This document shows, in pieces, positions 52,278-58,769 of a stretch of 58,769 nt of DNA. The position numbers were made by a program, and so were the translations under genes. The stretch is from the IMG/VR virus record IMGVR_UViG_3300006802_000107, positions 1-58,769 of that record. The stretch is one strand, 5' to 3'. The notes beneath the pieces are model-generated. The model saw only the letters and a program-made list of their open reading frames with translations, searched no databases and was not told where the DNA came from. Each line of letters begins with the position of its first letter. Within the stretch, counting starts at the first letter, position 1. The stretch comes from a virus.

Positions 52278-52492
52278 TCTTTCCTCACCCACGCATCACA
52301 AATATGGTCAGCCATACAGTTGAAATCGTACCACTTACAAAAACCAGTCTTAGGGTCGTTTGTAGCAGAACTGTCCCATGCCTTACATGTGCCACAGTTT
52401 TTCTTTGCCTTCATCTCCTTTTCCGTTGCCTCACGGTAGTTGGGAGCATCACGCTTTGCTTTGAGAAAAGCCATAACATAATCAAAGTCCAT
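52274..52492 (-). CDS. Small Cys-rich (zinc or Fe-S) protein
   Basis: A 72-residue protein: a charged N-terminal helix, then CGTCKAW, GFCKWYDF, CMADHIC and DAW. The spacing C-x2-C...C...C-x5-C resembles small metal proteins with a CxxC...C...C pattern that are common among phage genes of unknown role. Five cysteines leave one possibly free. It overlaps its upstream neighbour by 11 bases and its downstream neighbour by four (from GTG 52277). Confidence 0.6.
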   Translation of the reverse strand: MDFDYVMAFLKAKRDAPNYREATEKEMKAKKNCGTCKAWDSSATNDPKTGFCKWYDFNCMADHICDAWVRKE

Positions 52493-52709
52493 CGTTTTTC
52501 ACCGCCTCAAATGGATTTACAGGTTCAACCGGAGATTGTTCGGGCACCATGGTGTAGCATCCTGCACACATCATATCACCGCCACTTCTCTTACGGTACA
52601 ACCCTCTCCCGCAATTGGGACAAGGTTGTTCGGGCTTTACACGAATCCAAGGGTCAGGATTTTCCGAATAAAACTTCAAAATATCCCAACTTTCTTCAAA
52701 GGGTTTCAC
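52482..52709 (-). CDS. Small zinc-ribbon protein with ESWDILK motif
   Basis: A 75-residue protein starting with MKPFEESWDILKF, a variant of the (D/E)(A/S)Wxx(L)LK motif seen in other proteins of this operon, followed by a CPNC...CAGC zinc ribbon and a Pro-rich tail with NPFEAVKND. It begins at GTG 52709 in a GTGA overlap. The motif-plus-ribbon layout mirrors the 226-residue protein at 36452-37132. Confidence 0.6.
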   Translation of the reverse strand: MKPFEESWDILKFYSENPDPWIRVKPEQPCPNCGRGLYRKRSGGDMMCAGCYTMVPEQSPVEPVNPFEAVKNDGL

Positions 52710-52897
52710 TTCTTCTTACCTCCCTTTTTCTTGCGGAATTTACCTCGGCAGTATTGAACAGCCCAACCGTTAGCATAAGCAGACGGGTACACCTTGAACT
52801 TCCGCTTAGCGGCGGCTTTACCTTCGGGACACAGTTTCTTTTCAAGAGCGTCCCAAGCAATCCCCATTCCAAAGCAATGTCCACATTCACAAGTCAT
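52706..52897 (-). CDS. Small basic protein with CxC..C motif and PSAYANGWA box
   Basis: A 63-residue protein: CECGHC near the start, then KRKFKVYPSAYANGWA, and a Lys/Gly-rich tail. The KFKVYPSAYANGWA box is one I remember from many phage and metagenome proteins of unknown function. The Cys residues may form half of a zinc site. It starts 29 bases after the terminase stop and ends in the overlap with the zinc-ribbon gene. Confidence 0.6.
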   Translation of the reverse strand: MTCECGHCFGMGIAWDALEKKLCPEGKAAAKRKFKVYPSAYANGWAVQYCRGKFRKKKGGKKK

Positions 52898-52926
52898 TCA
52901 AAACCCCCAGTCATCAAAAGGAAACA

Positions 52927-54417
52927 TCATGGAATCATCCACCCATCAGCATGATTGTGTTCTTTTGAGCGGTGTGGTTTACCACGAATCCACTCATCAA
53001 AGCCGGGTAACACATCGTCAAGCAGGACAACCGAGCCTTTGAACTCCTTGGTAGCCCAGTTTGCCAGTGCAAGTGACATAGCCAAGTCATCGTGAGTACC
53101 CACGCTTTCCAATTTACCATTTTTCTGCATACCGAAACGGTTGAGTTCAGTTTCCAATTTGTGAGTAAACTCACGGCTTCGTTTGTCACCGTATGGAGTT
53201 TGAATGCGGCCTTGCTCAAAAGCCATCAAAAGGGACATGAACAGGCTTTCCTTGCGTGTGCGTGTTGTCATGAAAGTCTTGATTGGAATGTCTTGGCGCA
53301 TTTCAAGGAGTTCGGCTTGGAACATACGCTGGAAGTTGTTGCCTTCCAACTCAATGAGGTCGGGTTGGAAACGGTTGTTAAGCATCATGATTTGATTTTT
53401 CTGCGCCAGTCCCGACATACCACGCTCGTGAACGATGCCAACGATTTGTTTGACATCCTCACCCGGAAGCATACGCATGACGGTCATAGCGGTGAAGTCA
53501 GCGTTTTTATCCGATGCAATGGCTGTGTCCCACCCAATGAAATGTTGACCGAAAACTCCCATTGGTTCTCCTTCAGCATCGTACTCGGTATCAGCACGGT
53601 CAAGCAACACGAGGTCTTTGTTGCGTGCCTTTTCCAAGATGTCGTTAGGAAACATACTGGCAACATCGTGGATAGGCTCACACAGGTACTCACGAGAAAA
53701 CTGAATGGCTGGCATGGTGAGTCGCCGCTCGTTAAGTGAGTCTAAATCCCATCGCTCCGGCCACAGGGCTTCGCCTTCTTTGTTGATAGCGGGGTATGTT
53801 TCCACTTGGAATGTTTCAGTTTGTTCCAACTGAGAGTACAAGTCGTTGTACGAAAACGGCGTACCCACCATCATAAGGCGACCCGTGTGGTGGAGAACAG
53901 GGAGCAGGACACCGTAGAACCAGTCTGCGGCACGCTGTAGTTCGGTACCCGTCGTACCCCACAGAATATCGTCGCACAACACAACATCCGGGTGGAAACC
54001 ACGAGTACCACCGCCGACCGACTTGGCCATGATACGGCTACCATTGCTGAACTCAAAGTAGGTCTTGCGCCATGGTCGGCCTTCGGGGATGAGGTAGCGA
54101 ATGGAGGGCGTGTTCTCAATGTTTTGACGGATGAAACGCATGTGTTCAAGCGTCTGTTCCAACGAGTGCGAGAAAATCATGATGTGCTTACCCGGCTGGA
54201 AAGCGGCAATCCACAGGGCGTAGGACATGAAGAACACGGACTTGCCGTGGTCACGAGATGCTTTCACGCAGTAGTATCGGTTGTCAGCCAGTCCTTTGTC
54301 CCACGACTTGTGATGGCCCGAATAATCAAAGCCCAAAATCTCCTTGAAGAAGTATTCAAACGACTTTGCAGACATCTTTCTGTCCATGTCGTGAATAAAC
54401 CCCTCCATGTCGCTCAT
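52927..54417 (-). CDS. terL: Terminase large subunit (packaging ATPase-nuclease)
   Basis: The DNA packaging motor and headful or end-cutting nuclease. ATPase motifs: Walker A ASRDHGKS (53-60), Walker B VVLCDD (145-150), coupling motif VGTPFSYND (184-192). Nuclease residues: D297 in FIGWDTAIASD, E356/E358 in LIELEG, and D443/D444 in THDDLAMSLALA, in the RNase H-like order. 496 residues is a normal length. GGTGA lies just before ATG 54417. No small terminase subunit is recognised; the three unknown genes upstream and the small basic zinc proteins downstream are candidates. Confidence 0.94.
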   Translation of the reverse strand: MSDMEGFIHDMDRKMSAKSFEYFFKEILGFDYSGHHKSWDKGLADNRYYCVKASRDHGKSVFFMSYALWIAAFQPGKHIMIFSHSLEQTLEHMRFIRQNIENTPSIRYLIPEGRPWRKTYFEFSNGSRIMAKSVGGGTRGFHPDVVLCDDILWGTTGTELQRAADWFYGVLLPVLHHTGRLMMVGTPFSYNDLYSQLEQTETFQVETYPAINKEGEALWPERWDLDSLNERRLTMPAIQFSREYLCEPIHDVASMFPNDILEKARNKDLVLLDRADTEYDAEGEPMGVFGQHFIGWDTAIASDKNADFTAMTVMRMLPGEDVKQIVGIVHERGMSGLAQKNQIMMLNNRFQPDLIELEGNNFQRMFQAELLEMRQDIPIKTFMTTRTRKESLFMSLLMAFEQGRIQTPYGDKRSREFTHKLETELNRFGMQKNGKLESVGTHDDLAMSLALANWATKEFKGSVVLLDDVLPGFDEWIRGKPHRSKEHNHADGWMIP

Positions 54418-54421
54418 GGTA

Positions 54422-55345
54422 TCACCGCATCACTTTGTCCATGTACACTCGGAAGGCGAGTAAACCAGCCACATGTGGGTCAGCCTTGTGGAGCATGTCG
54501 CCAAACTCGTTAAGCACTTGTTCTACAAAAGAGCGGAGAACAGGGTATGGTTGTCCAGTTGCCGGGTTAATTGTCCCTTGATAGTGAGTAAGACTGGCTG
54601 GTTGTAATGGATTAGCCGTTGAAGTAGGCTCTTCTTGATTATACATGGGTTGTACTGAACCATGTGTTGCTTGAATTATTTCGGGACTTACTGGTTGCTC
54701 CGATGCCACTGGCTGTATTGGTGGCGTTTGTTGCATATGGTCTGCTGGCGGCGTTGGTAAGTTTGCTGGTGGTGTTTGTGCAGGGACAGGAGGTGTTGGT
54801 AAGTTTGCTGGTGGTTGTGTTGCCGGTGTCGCAGAAGAGGAACCATAGGTGGGGGGTGCTACACCAACAGTAAGGTTGCCTTGTCTCGGTGGCGTGGCCT
54901 GTTGCATCATAGCGTTTTGAGCCATCGTTTGTTGTTGTTGGTTGAATGCCTCCGTAGCCATGTCTTGGGTCTGCTGTGCTTCAGTAGGTCTGTTCGCCGT
55001 CAAACCTTGCACATTCTGTGCATAAGTGTCTCCAACACTACCAAGCGCACCAACATTGCCTCCTTGTAGGCCGTATGCTGTTTGAAGACCCGTCAAAGCG
55101 GCGGCGAGTCCACGACCTGCGAGGTTAGCACCTGCACCCAATCTTTGCATCCTTGTAGGTGCGGCACCGGGAAGTTGTGCGCCGGGAATAAATGATTGAC
55201 CACCTTGTGGATTAAGGCCCATTGCTCCACCACGAACAGCGGCCAAGTCTTGCATCAAGCCACCTTGACCTCGCCCGCCTACCTCACGAGTGTACATAAT
55301 GCCGCCGCCACCGGCTTGCTTTCTCACTAAAATCGGTTTTTTCAT
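54422..55345 (-). CDS. Gln/Pro-rich low-complexity protein upstream of terminase
   Basis: A 307-residue protein. The first 110 residues are Gly/Ala/Leu-rich (RGLAAALTGLQTAYGLQGG), followed by a long Gln, Pro, Thr tract that is likely disordered, and a C-terminal helix region FVEQVLNEFGDMLHK and VAGLLAFRVYMDKVM. It starts in an ATGA overlap with the 659-residue gene and ends four bases before the terminase. The helical C-terminus next to terL could act as a terminase partner, but this is not shown by sequence. Confidence 0.6.
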   Translation of the reverse strand: MKKPILVRKQAGGGGIMYTREVGGRGQGGLMQDLAAVRGGAMGLNPQGGQSFIPGAQLPGAAPTRMQRLGAGANLAGRGLAAALTGLQTAYGLQGGNVGALGSVGDTYAQNVQGLTANRPTEAQQTQDMATEAFNQQQQTMAQNAMMQQATPPRQGNLTVGVAPPTYGSSSATPATQPPANLPTPPVPAQTPPANLPTPPADHMQQTPPIQPVASEQPVSPEIIQATHGSVQPMYNQEEPTSTANPLQPASLTHYQGTINPATGQPYPVLRSFVEQVLNEFGDMLHKADPHVAGLLAFRVYMDKVMR

Positions 55346-57321
55346 CGTCGTCCACCTTTTACAATTTGCATGACATCATCCATGGCTTTGTCCATGGACT
55401 TGTAATACTCGCTGAGAAGAGATTGCTGTGGGTCAGCCATGAGTCGCTGTGCCGCCGCTTCCATAGGAGAAAGCGGTGCATCGCTCATCGGCATGGGTCT
55501 GCGACGGCCCGATTGTTCAAGCAGTTGTCGGAACTGCATGGGGTCAAGTTGCCCAATTTGCGGTCGCAATTGTTGATATTGCTGTCTCGCAGTATGCGGG
55601 AAAGAAGAAGGTGCCGCCCGAACCGGAGTAGGAACCGGAGAAGTAGTACCCGTTACAGGAGAAACGGGCTGAACAGGTGAAGAAATGACCTGCGGTTCGG
55701 GCGACTGTGTAAGGGAGGGGTCAAACGCCTCCGTTGGTGCAAAATCATGGATTTCGTGAAAGTACGCATCCATGTGAGGGTCAAGAGGAGGCATGGAGTA
55801 TTCTCCTGTCTCGGTATTGAGTTCGGGGTAGCCGCCAATGGACATACCGGGACGAGCGGTGGTAGGGATGTCACCAATACCTCGCTTAACCTCGTGGCCT
55901 TGTGCGCTGGCTTGATGGTCAGCCAATGCTTCCAAAACATTTCGGAAACGGTCAACTTGACCCATAAGACCCTCACTGTGATACATACCCATGGCTTGAA
56001 GTTCATCAGCCGAGATACCGTGTTCACCAAATCGGCTACGACCTTCTTCACTACCCTCACCCGATGCACGGGCAAGAGCGAACATACGCTTAGCGGATTC
56101 GTGCATTCCCTTGCCGCCTTTTGCACCCGCTGAGAGGTACTTGGCCTGCTCACCTGCTGAGAGCATGTCTTCGGATGCACCATACTTTTCCATCATGTGG
56201 TCGTACAACTTTTTGAAATTACCTTGCCCACTACGACCAAACAGAAACATCATAGCAGGTACATGAGCCATGTCTTCTATCAGTTTATTTCGCAATTCGG
56301 GAGTTTGAAGGATTTCGTGAAGTGGTCGGCTTATCATGTTAGGGGCACCAAACGAACCAGTATTGACCGTGACATCTACATTGGGAATGTGTTCTATACC
56401 TTGTTGTAAAGCACTTTGAATCATTTTTGATGCCGCTTGATATAACCCATCTTTGTGTTCCCAAGAATGCTTTTTTCCTGTTTTTTGCATTTTTTCGTTA
56501 AGAGCAGGGTAAAAGAAAGCGTCGGGAAGGTGGTGCAAAACTTCCCATGTATGTACACCTTCTGTTTCACCAAAAAATCCTTCGGGGCCACGCCCCATCA
56601 TGCTCTCATCAATGTCAGCACCGTGTTGCTTTTGATTTGAAACGAGGAAGTTTTTAGGTGTAAGAAAGTGAGGTTGCATCCAAGGATAGTCAAGAAACTT
56701 AAGTCCTTGTCGTATTTCTTGTGTTGGAATACCCATATCCTCTAATTGGTGAGTTATGTTACGGTGAAATGGAATGTAGCCACCCTCAACGAATTTACCA
56801 ACAGGGGTGGACATGTGATTCTTATTGGTGAGCATCGTGATTTTTGTACCACCCTTTGTTCGTGCAGGCATGGTATTTTTTTCTCTTGTTGCATCCCCTC
56901 CGGGCATATCCGAAGCCCTAATTTTACGCCATTCGGGAGAGTCAAAACCCGCTAAAGCGTGTGCATCACCGTGAGAATGTGTGTCATTGAACTCGTTGAT
57001 AGCGTTATTGATGACTTCGGAGACTGGAATGTTGAATCCTCTTGCACGAAGGAAATCACCAAGTCGGTGTGCTACAGCGTCAATAGGATGATGAAAATCA
57101 CCGTAATCTGTTTGATATGTTTTTTGACCGTGTTCTCCGATAGCCCACTGGCCGGGAAGAAGGTTGCCCACACCATCGTGAGCATGTGCAGGAAGGTCAT
57201 CCTCTCCTTCGGGGCGGAAAGCCTGTGGTGGTGGGTTGCGAAAAATTTGCGCTCCCGCTGGCCCGTGCCCCACAAGGCTCCATGCCTTCTTGAGAGGACG
57301 ACCCACACGAATCATCATCAC
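55342..57321 (-). CDS. Unknown His/Met-rich morphogenesis protein (659 residues)
   Basis: I do not recognise it. The N-terminal 300 residues are His-rich (HSHGDAHALAG, YIPFHRNITHQL), the middle is helical with IQSALQQGIEHIPNV and NMISRPLHEILQ, and the C-terminal 130 residues are Pro/Gln-rich, ending SEYYKSMDKAMDDVMQIV. The His/Met-rich style resembles the N-terminal part of the 1928-residue protein, though no clear alignment is seen by eye. It is coupled at both ends by stop-start overlaps. It is probably virion-associated. Confidence 0.55.
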   Translation of the reverse strand: MMMIRVGRPLKKAWSLVGHGPAGAQIFRNPPPQAFRPEGEDDLPAHAHDGVGNLLPGQWAIGEHGQKTYQTDYGDFHHPIDAVAHRLGDFLRARGFNIPVSEVINNAINEFNDTHSHGDAHALAGFDSPEWRKIRASDMPGGDATREKNTMPARTKGGTKITMLTNKNHMSTPVGKFVEGGYIPFHRNITHQLEDMGIPTQEIRQGLKFLDYPWMQPHFLTPKNFLVSNQKQHGADIDESMMGRGPEGFFGETEGVHTWEVLHHLPDAFFYPALNEKMQKTGKKHSWEHKDGLYQAASKMIQSALQQGIEHIPNVDVTVNTGSFGAPNMISRPLHEILQTPELRNKLIEDMAHVPAMMFLFGRSGQGNFKKLYDHMMEKYGASEDMLSAGEQAKYLSAGAKGGKGMHESAKRMFALARASGEGSEEGRSRFGEHGISADELQAMGMYHSEGLMGQVDRFRNVLEALADHQASAQGHEVKRGIGDIPTTARPGMSIGGYPELNTETGEYSMPPLDPHMDAYFHEIHDFAPTEAFDPSLTQSPEPQVISSPVQPVSPVTGTTSPVPTPVRAAPSSFPHTARQQYQQLRPQIGQLDPMQFRQLLEQSGRRRPMPMSDAPLSPMEAAAQRLMADPQQSLLSEYYKSMDKAMDDVMQIVKGGRR

Positions 57322-58736
57322 ATGTGCCCCCTTCGGCTGTTGATGATACCAACAGGGTCAAGCCCGAAGGTCTTAGCATCTGTCTCAAGGTTCTCAGTTG
57401 GGCCTTGTGGGTCTTCGTCATCAGTCGGTTTGACACCAGCAGGATGACCGGGTAAATCTGCGGCATCTGTCGCTGTCAAGTTTTTCTTTATTTTCGCTTC
57501 ACGCTCTTTGGCTTGAATAAGCCGTCGCATGAGATTAAGCAACTCAATACGATGAAGACTGTTGCGAGCCTTAAGTATTTCACTTCGGTATCGCTCTTCA
57601 CTCATCATAATGCTGGAAGAAGGAGAAGGCATAGCAGGCACGCTGGATTGTGCCTGTGGCATCATAGGAGGAGAAGGAGGCATAGGAGCACGCATACGAG
57701 GCATACGAGGCATACGAGGACGACGCATACGACGAAGTGCCGGACGAGCCATTTGTCCACTTTGTCCAGCCATCAATCCACCGAGTCGTCCAGCACCCGT
57801 AGGGCCAGCGTAGTTGGAGCGGGCACCATACCTTGCGTGCGGTGAGAACGGTGTGCGAACATTGCCCAAGATTTTACGGGCCTCGGATTGTCCTTTGTAC
57901 TGCGTGTACTTCTGCGGGTCTTTGGATAGCGGTTGCTTGGTTTGAATACCACGGTGGCTCATCTCAACCGATAGGTGTGGCTTCATCAGCCCCGTCTTTT
58001 TGCCGCTTTTGATACCACGCATCTGTGCTTTGAAGCGGCGCATCGTTGCACCAGCCCCACCGCTCATACCACCCGGTGGTGTCTTGAATTGTCCAGTAGA
58101 TGGACGAAACTGTTGGCGTGCCTCACGCCGTCGTCGCCCTGCAATTGAGCGTGGAGTTTCACGCTTAAGCAGGCTACTCCAAGCATCCTCCATCGGCTCG
58201 CTGGCATTCTTTGTTCTAAAATCATCATCGGGTTCACCCATTTGGGGGCCAATGAGTTGTCCGAGATAATTCAAATTAGTGTACAAACCTGCTATATTTG
58301 CGGCTACTTGAGCATGTGAAGGTGCATCACTGAGCATCCTCGTCATATCCGCATTTTGATGTTGGTCAAGGAATTGTTGTGGTACAGTATCCCCCTTACC
58401 TTGCATCATTGCATCCAAAACCAACAAAGAATTACGATGCTCCATTACCATGTCCATTGATGCCTGTGGATGAAGGTTTTCTTCGTGCATACCGCTTAGC
58501 GTTTCTGCATCTCCATGATGGTGGTTTTTGTAACCCATTGCATCCATCATTCCGCTGTTGACCAAGTTCTGTATCATTGGCGTTTCCATACCCATAATTT
58601 GGTCATACCACTCGTGATTGGGTGATTTGAATACCTCGTTTAAATTGAATGAAAACGGCTCTTCATCCTGCTTTAACAAACTACTCCAAGCATCTTCCAT
58701 CGGCTCGCTCATGGCGATTGGGAGGCCGGGACTCAT
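57318..58736 (-). CDS. Unknown assembly protein with duplicated SEPMEDAWSSLLK motif
   Basis: A protein of 472 residues or more. It carries SEPMEDAWSSLLK twice, near residue 9 and near residue 180, each followed by a different region. The middle is Arg/Gly/Met/Pro-rich (RMRRPRMPRMPRM) and likely disordered. The C-terminal 100 residues are helical with SEERYRSEILKARNSLHRI and a charged, probably disordered end. The frame is open to the right edge, so the N-terminus may extend beyond the window; ATG at 58712 starts exactly at the first motif copy. No family recognised. Confidence 0.55.
   Translation of the reverse strand: MSPGLPIAMSEPMEDAWSSLLKQDEEPFSFNLNEVFKSPNHEWYDQIMGMETPMIQNLVNSGMMDAMGYKNHHHGDAETLSGMHEENLHPQASMDMVMEHRNSLLVLDAMMQGKGDTVPQQFLDQHQNADMTRMLSDAPSHAQVAANIAGLYTNLNYLGQLIGPQMGEPDDDFRTKNASEPMEDAWSSLLKRETPRSIAGRRRREARQQFRPSTGQFKTPPGGMSGGAGATMRRFKAQMRGIKSGKKTGLMKPHLSVEMSHRGIQTKQPLSKDPQKYTQYKGQSEARKILGNVRTPFSPHARYGARSNYAGPTGAGRLGGLMAGQSGQMARPALRRMRRPRMPRMPRMRAPMPPSPPMMPQAQSSVPAMPSPSSSIMMSEERYRSEILKARNSLHRIELLNLMRRLIQAKEREAKIKKNLTATDAADLPGHPAGVKPTDDEDPQGPTENLETDAKTFGLDPVGIINSRRGHM
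58164..58205 (-). repeat. SEPMEDAWSSLLK motif, second copy
   Basis: Encodes SEPMEDAWSSLLKR. The DNA is nearly identical over about 30 bases to the first copy at 58670-58712, with one silent C/T difference inside CATCYTCCAT, so the duplication is recent or held by conversion. Confidence 0.85.
58670..58712 (-). repeat. SEPMEDAWSSLLK motif, first copy
   Basis: Encodes MSEPMEDAWSSLLKQ at or near the protein start. Paired with the copy at 58164-58205. Similar shorter forms occur in two zinc-ribbon proteins (AWSVLK, SWDILK). Confidence 0.85.
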
Positions 58737-58769
58737 GGCTGAGCCTGTTCCACTCTTTGCCCCAGTAGC

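Noticed and set aside
52696-52890. 64-codon minus-strand frame overlapping the 63-residue basic protein
   Set aside because: It overlaps in another frame, lacks the KFKVYPSAYAN box and has no coupling to neighbours.
1-58769. tRNA, rRNA, insertion sequence, integrase or attachment site
   Set aside because: I saw no cloverleaf-like segment, transposase, recombinase motif or terminal direct repeat; intergenic gaps are too short for most of these.

Overview
This window is most likely a near-contiguous piece of a tailed double-stranded DNA virus (HK97-fold, Caudoviricetes type) that infects an archaeon. The tailed-virus assignment rests on the large terminase, portal, prohead protease, HK97-like major capsid protein and a tape-measure C-terminus. 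The archaeal assignment rests on a group II chaperonin (thermosome), a one-chain PriS/PriL-like primase, an XPF/Hef-type ERCC4 nuclease with helix-hairpin-helix motifs, a Cas4-like iron-sulfur nuclease and one convincing archaeal TATA box. A virus of marine Poseidoniales (Marine Group II; the magroviruses) is my best guess, because as far as I recall magroviruses carry chaperonins next to archaeal-type replication genes. That is inference from gene content only. No integrase, lysis gene, tRNA, DNA polymerase or CRISPR array is visible; the replication block is cut by the left edge and the morphogenesis block by the right edge.

Layout. Bases 1-7094 (+ strand) form a tight replication/repair operon: Cas4-like nuclease, a small unknown, primase, winged-helix protein, XPF-like nuclease, AAA+ ATPase/helicase, DEDDy exonuclease, thermosome, zinc ribbon. 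Bases 7095-58769 (- strand) are one leftward morphogenesis block. Read from its 5' side (right edge) it runs: three large unknown assembly proteins; terminase; four small zinc-binding or basic proteins; a helical protein ending in a LAGLIDADG domain; a portal with inserted zinc knuckles; small helical and Cys-rich proteins; a 1928-residue protein carrying a DNA-ligase-like domain; protease-scaffold; major capsid; decoration-like proteins; head-tail connector; tail terminator; tail tube; SAP protein; a tail chaperone pair with a possible -1 frameshift; tape measure; a distal tail protein; a 5999-residue adhesin-like giant gene (18 kb, about 31% of the window); a basic protein; a hub-like protein and two distal virion proteins. 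The two blocks converge with no intergenic base at 7094/7095.

Coding is nearly gapless: there is no stretch over 300 bases without a gene, and the longest apparent gap (47377-47534) holds a 48-codon Cys-rich gene. About fourteen minus-strand junctions are 1-4 base stop/start overlaps (ATGA, GTGA or TGATG), so the operon is probably translationally coupled. Shine-Dalgarno cores (GGAGG, AGGTGA) are common where genes do not overlap.

Most interesting: the ligase-like domain inside a giant morphogenesis protein; the in-frame internal start that would release a separate scaffold from the protease gene; the zinc-knuckle portal and the cluster of small zinc proteins around it; short peptide motifs shared among otherwise unrelated assembly proteins; the LAGLIDADG fusion; the viral thermosome; and the giant adhesin sharing a small beta module with the tail-tube protein.
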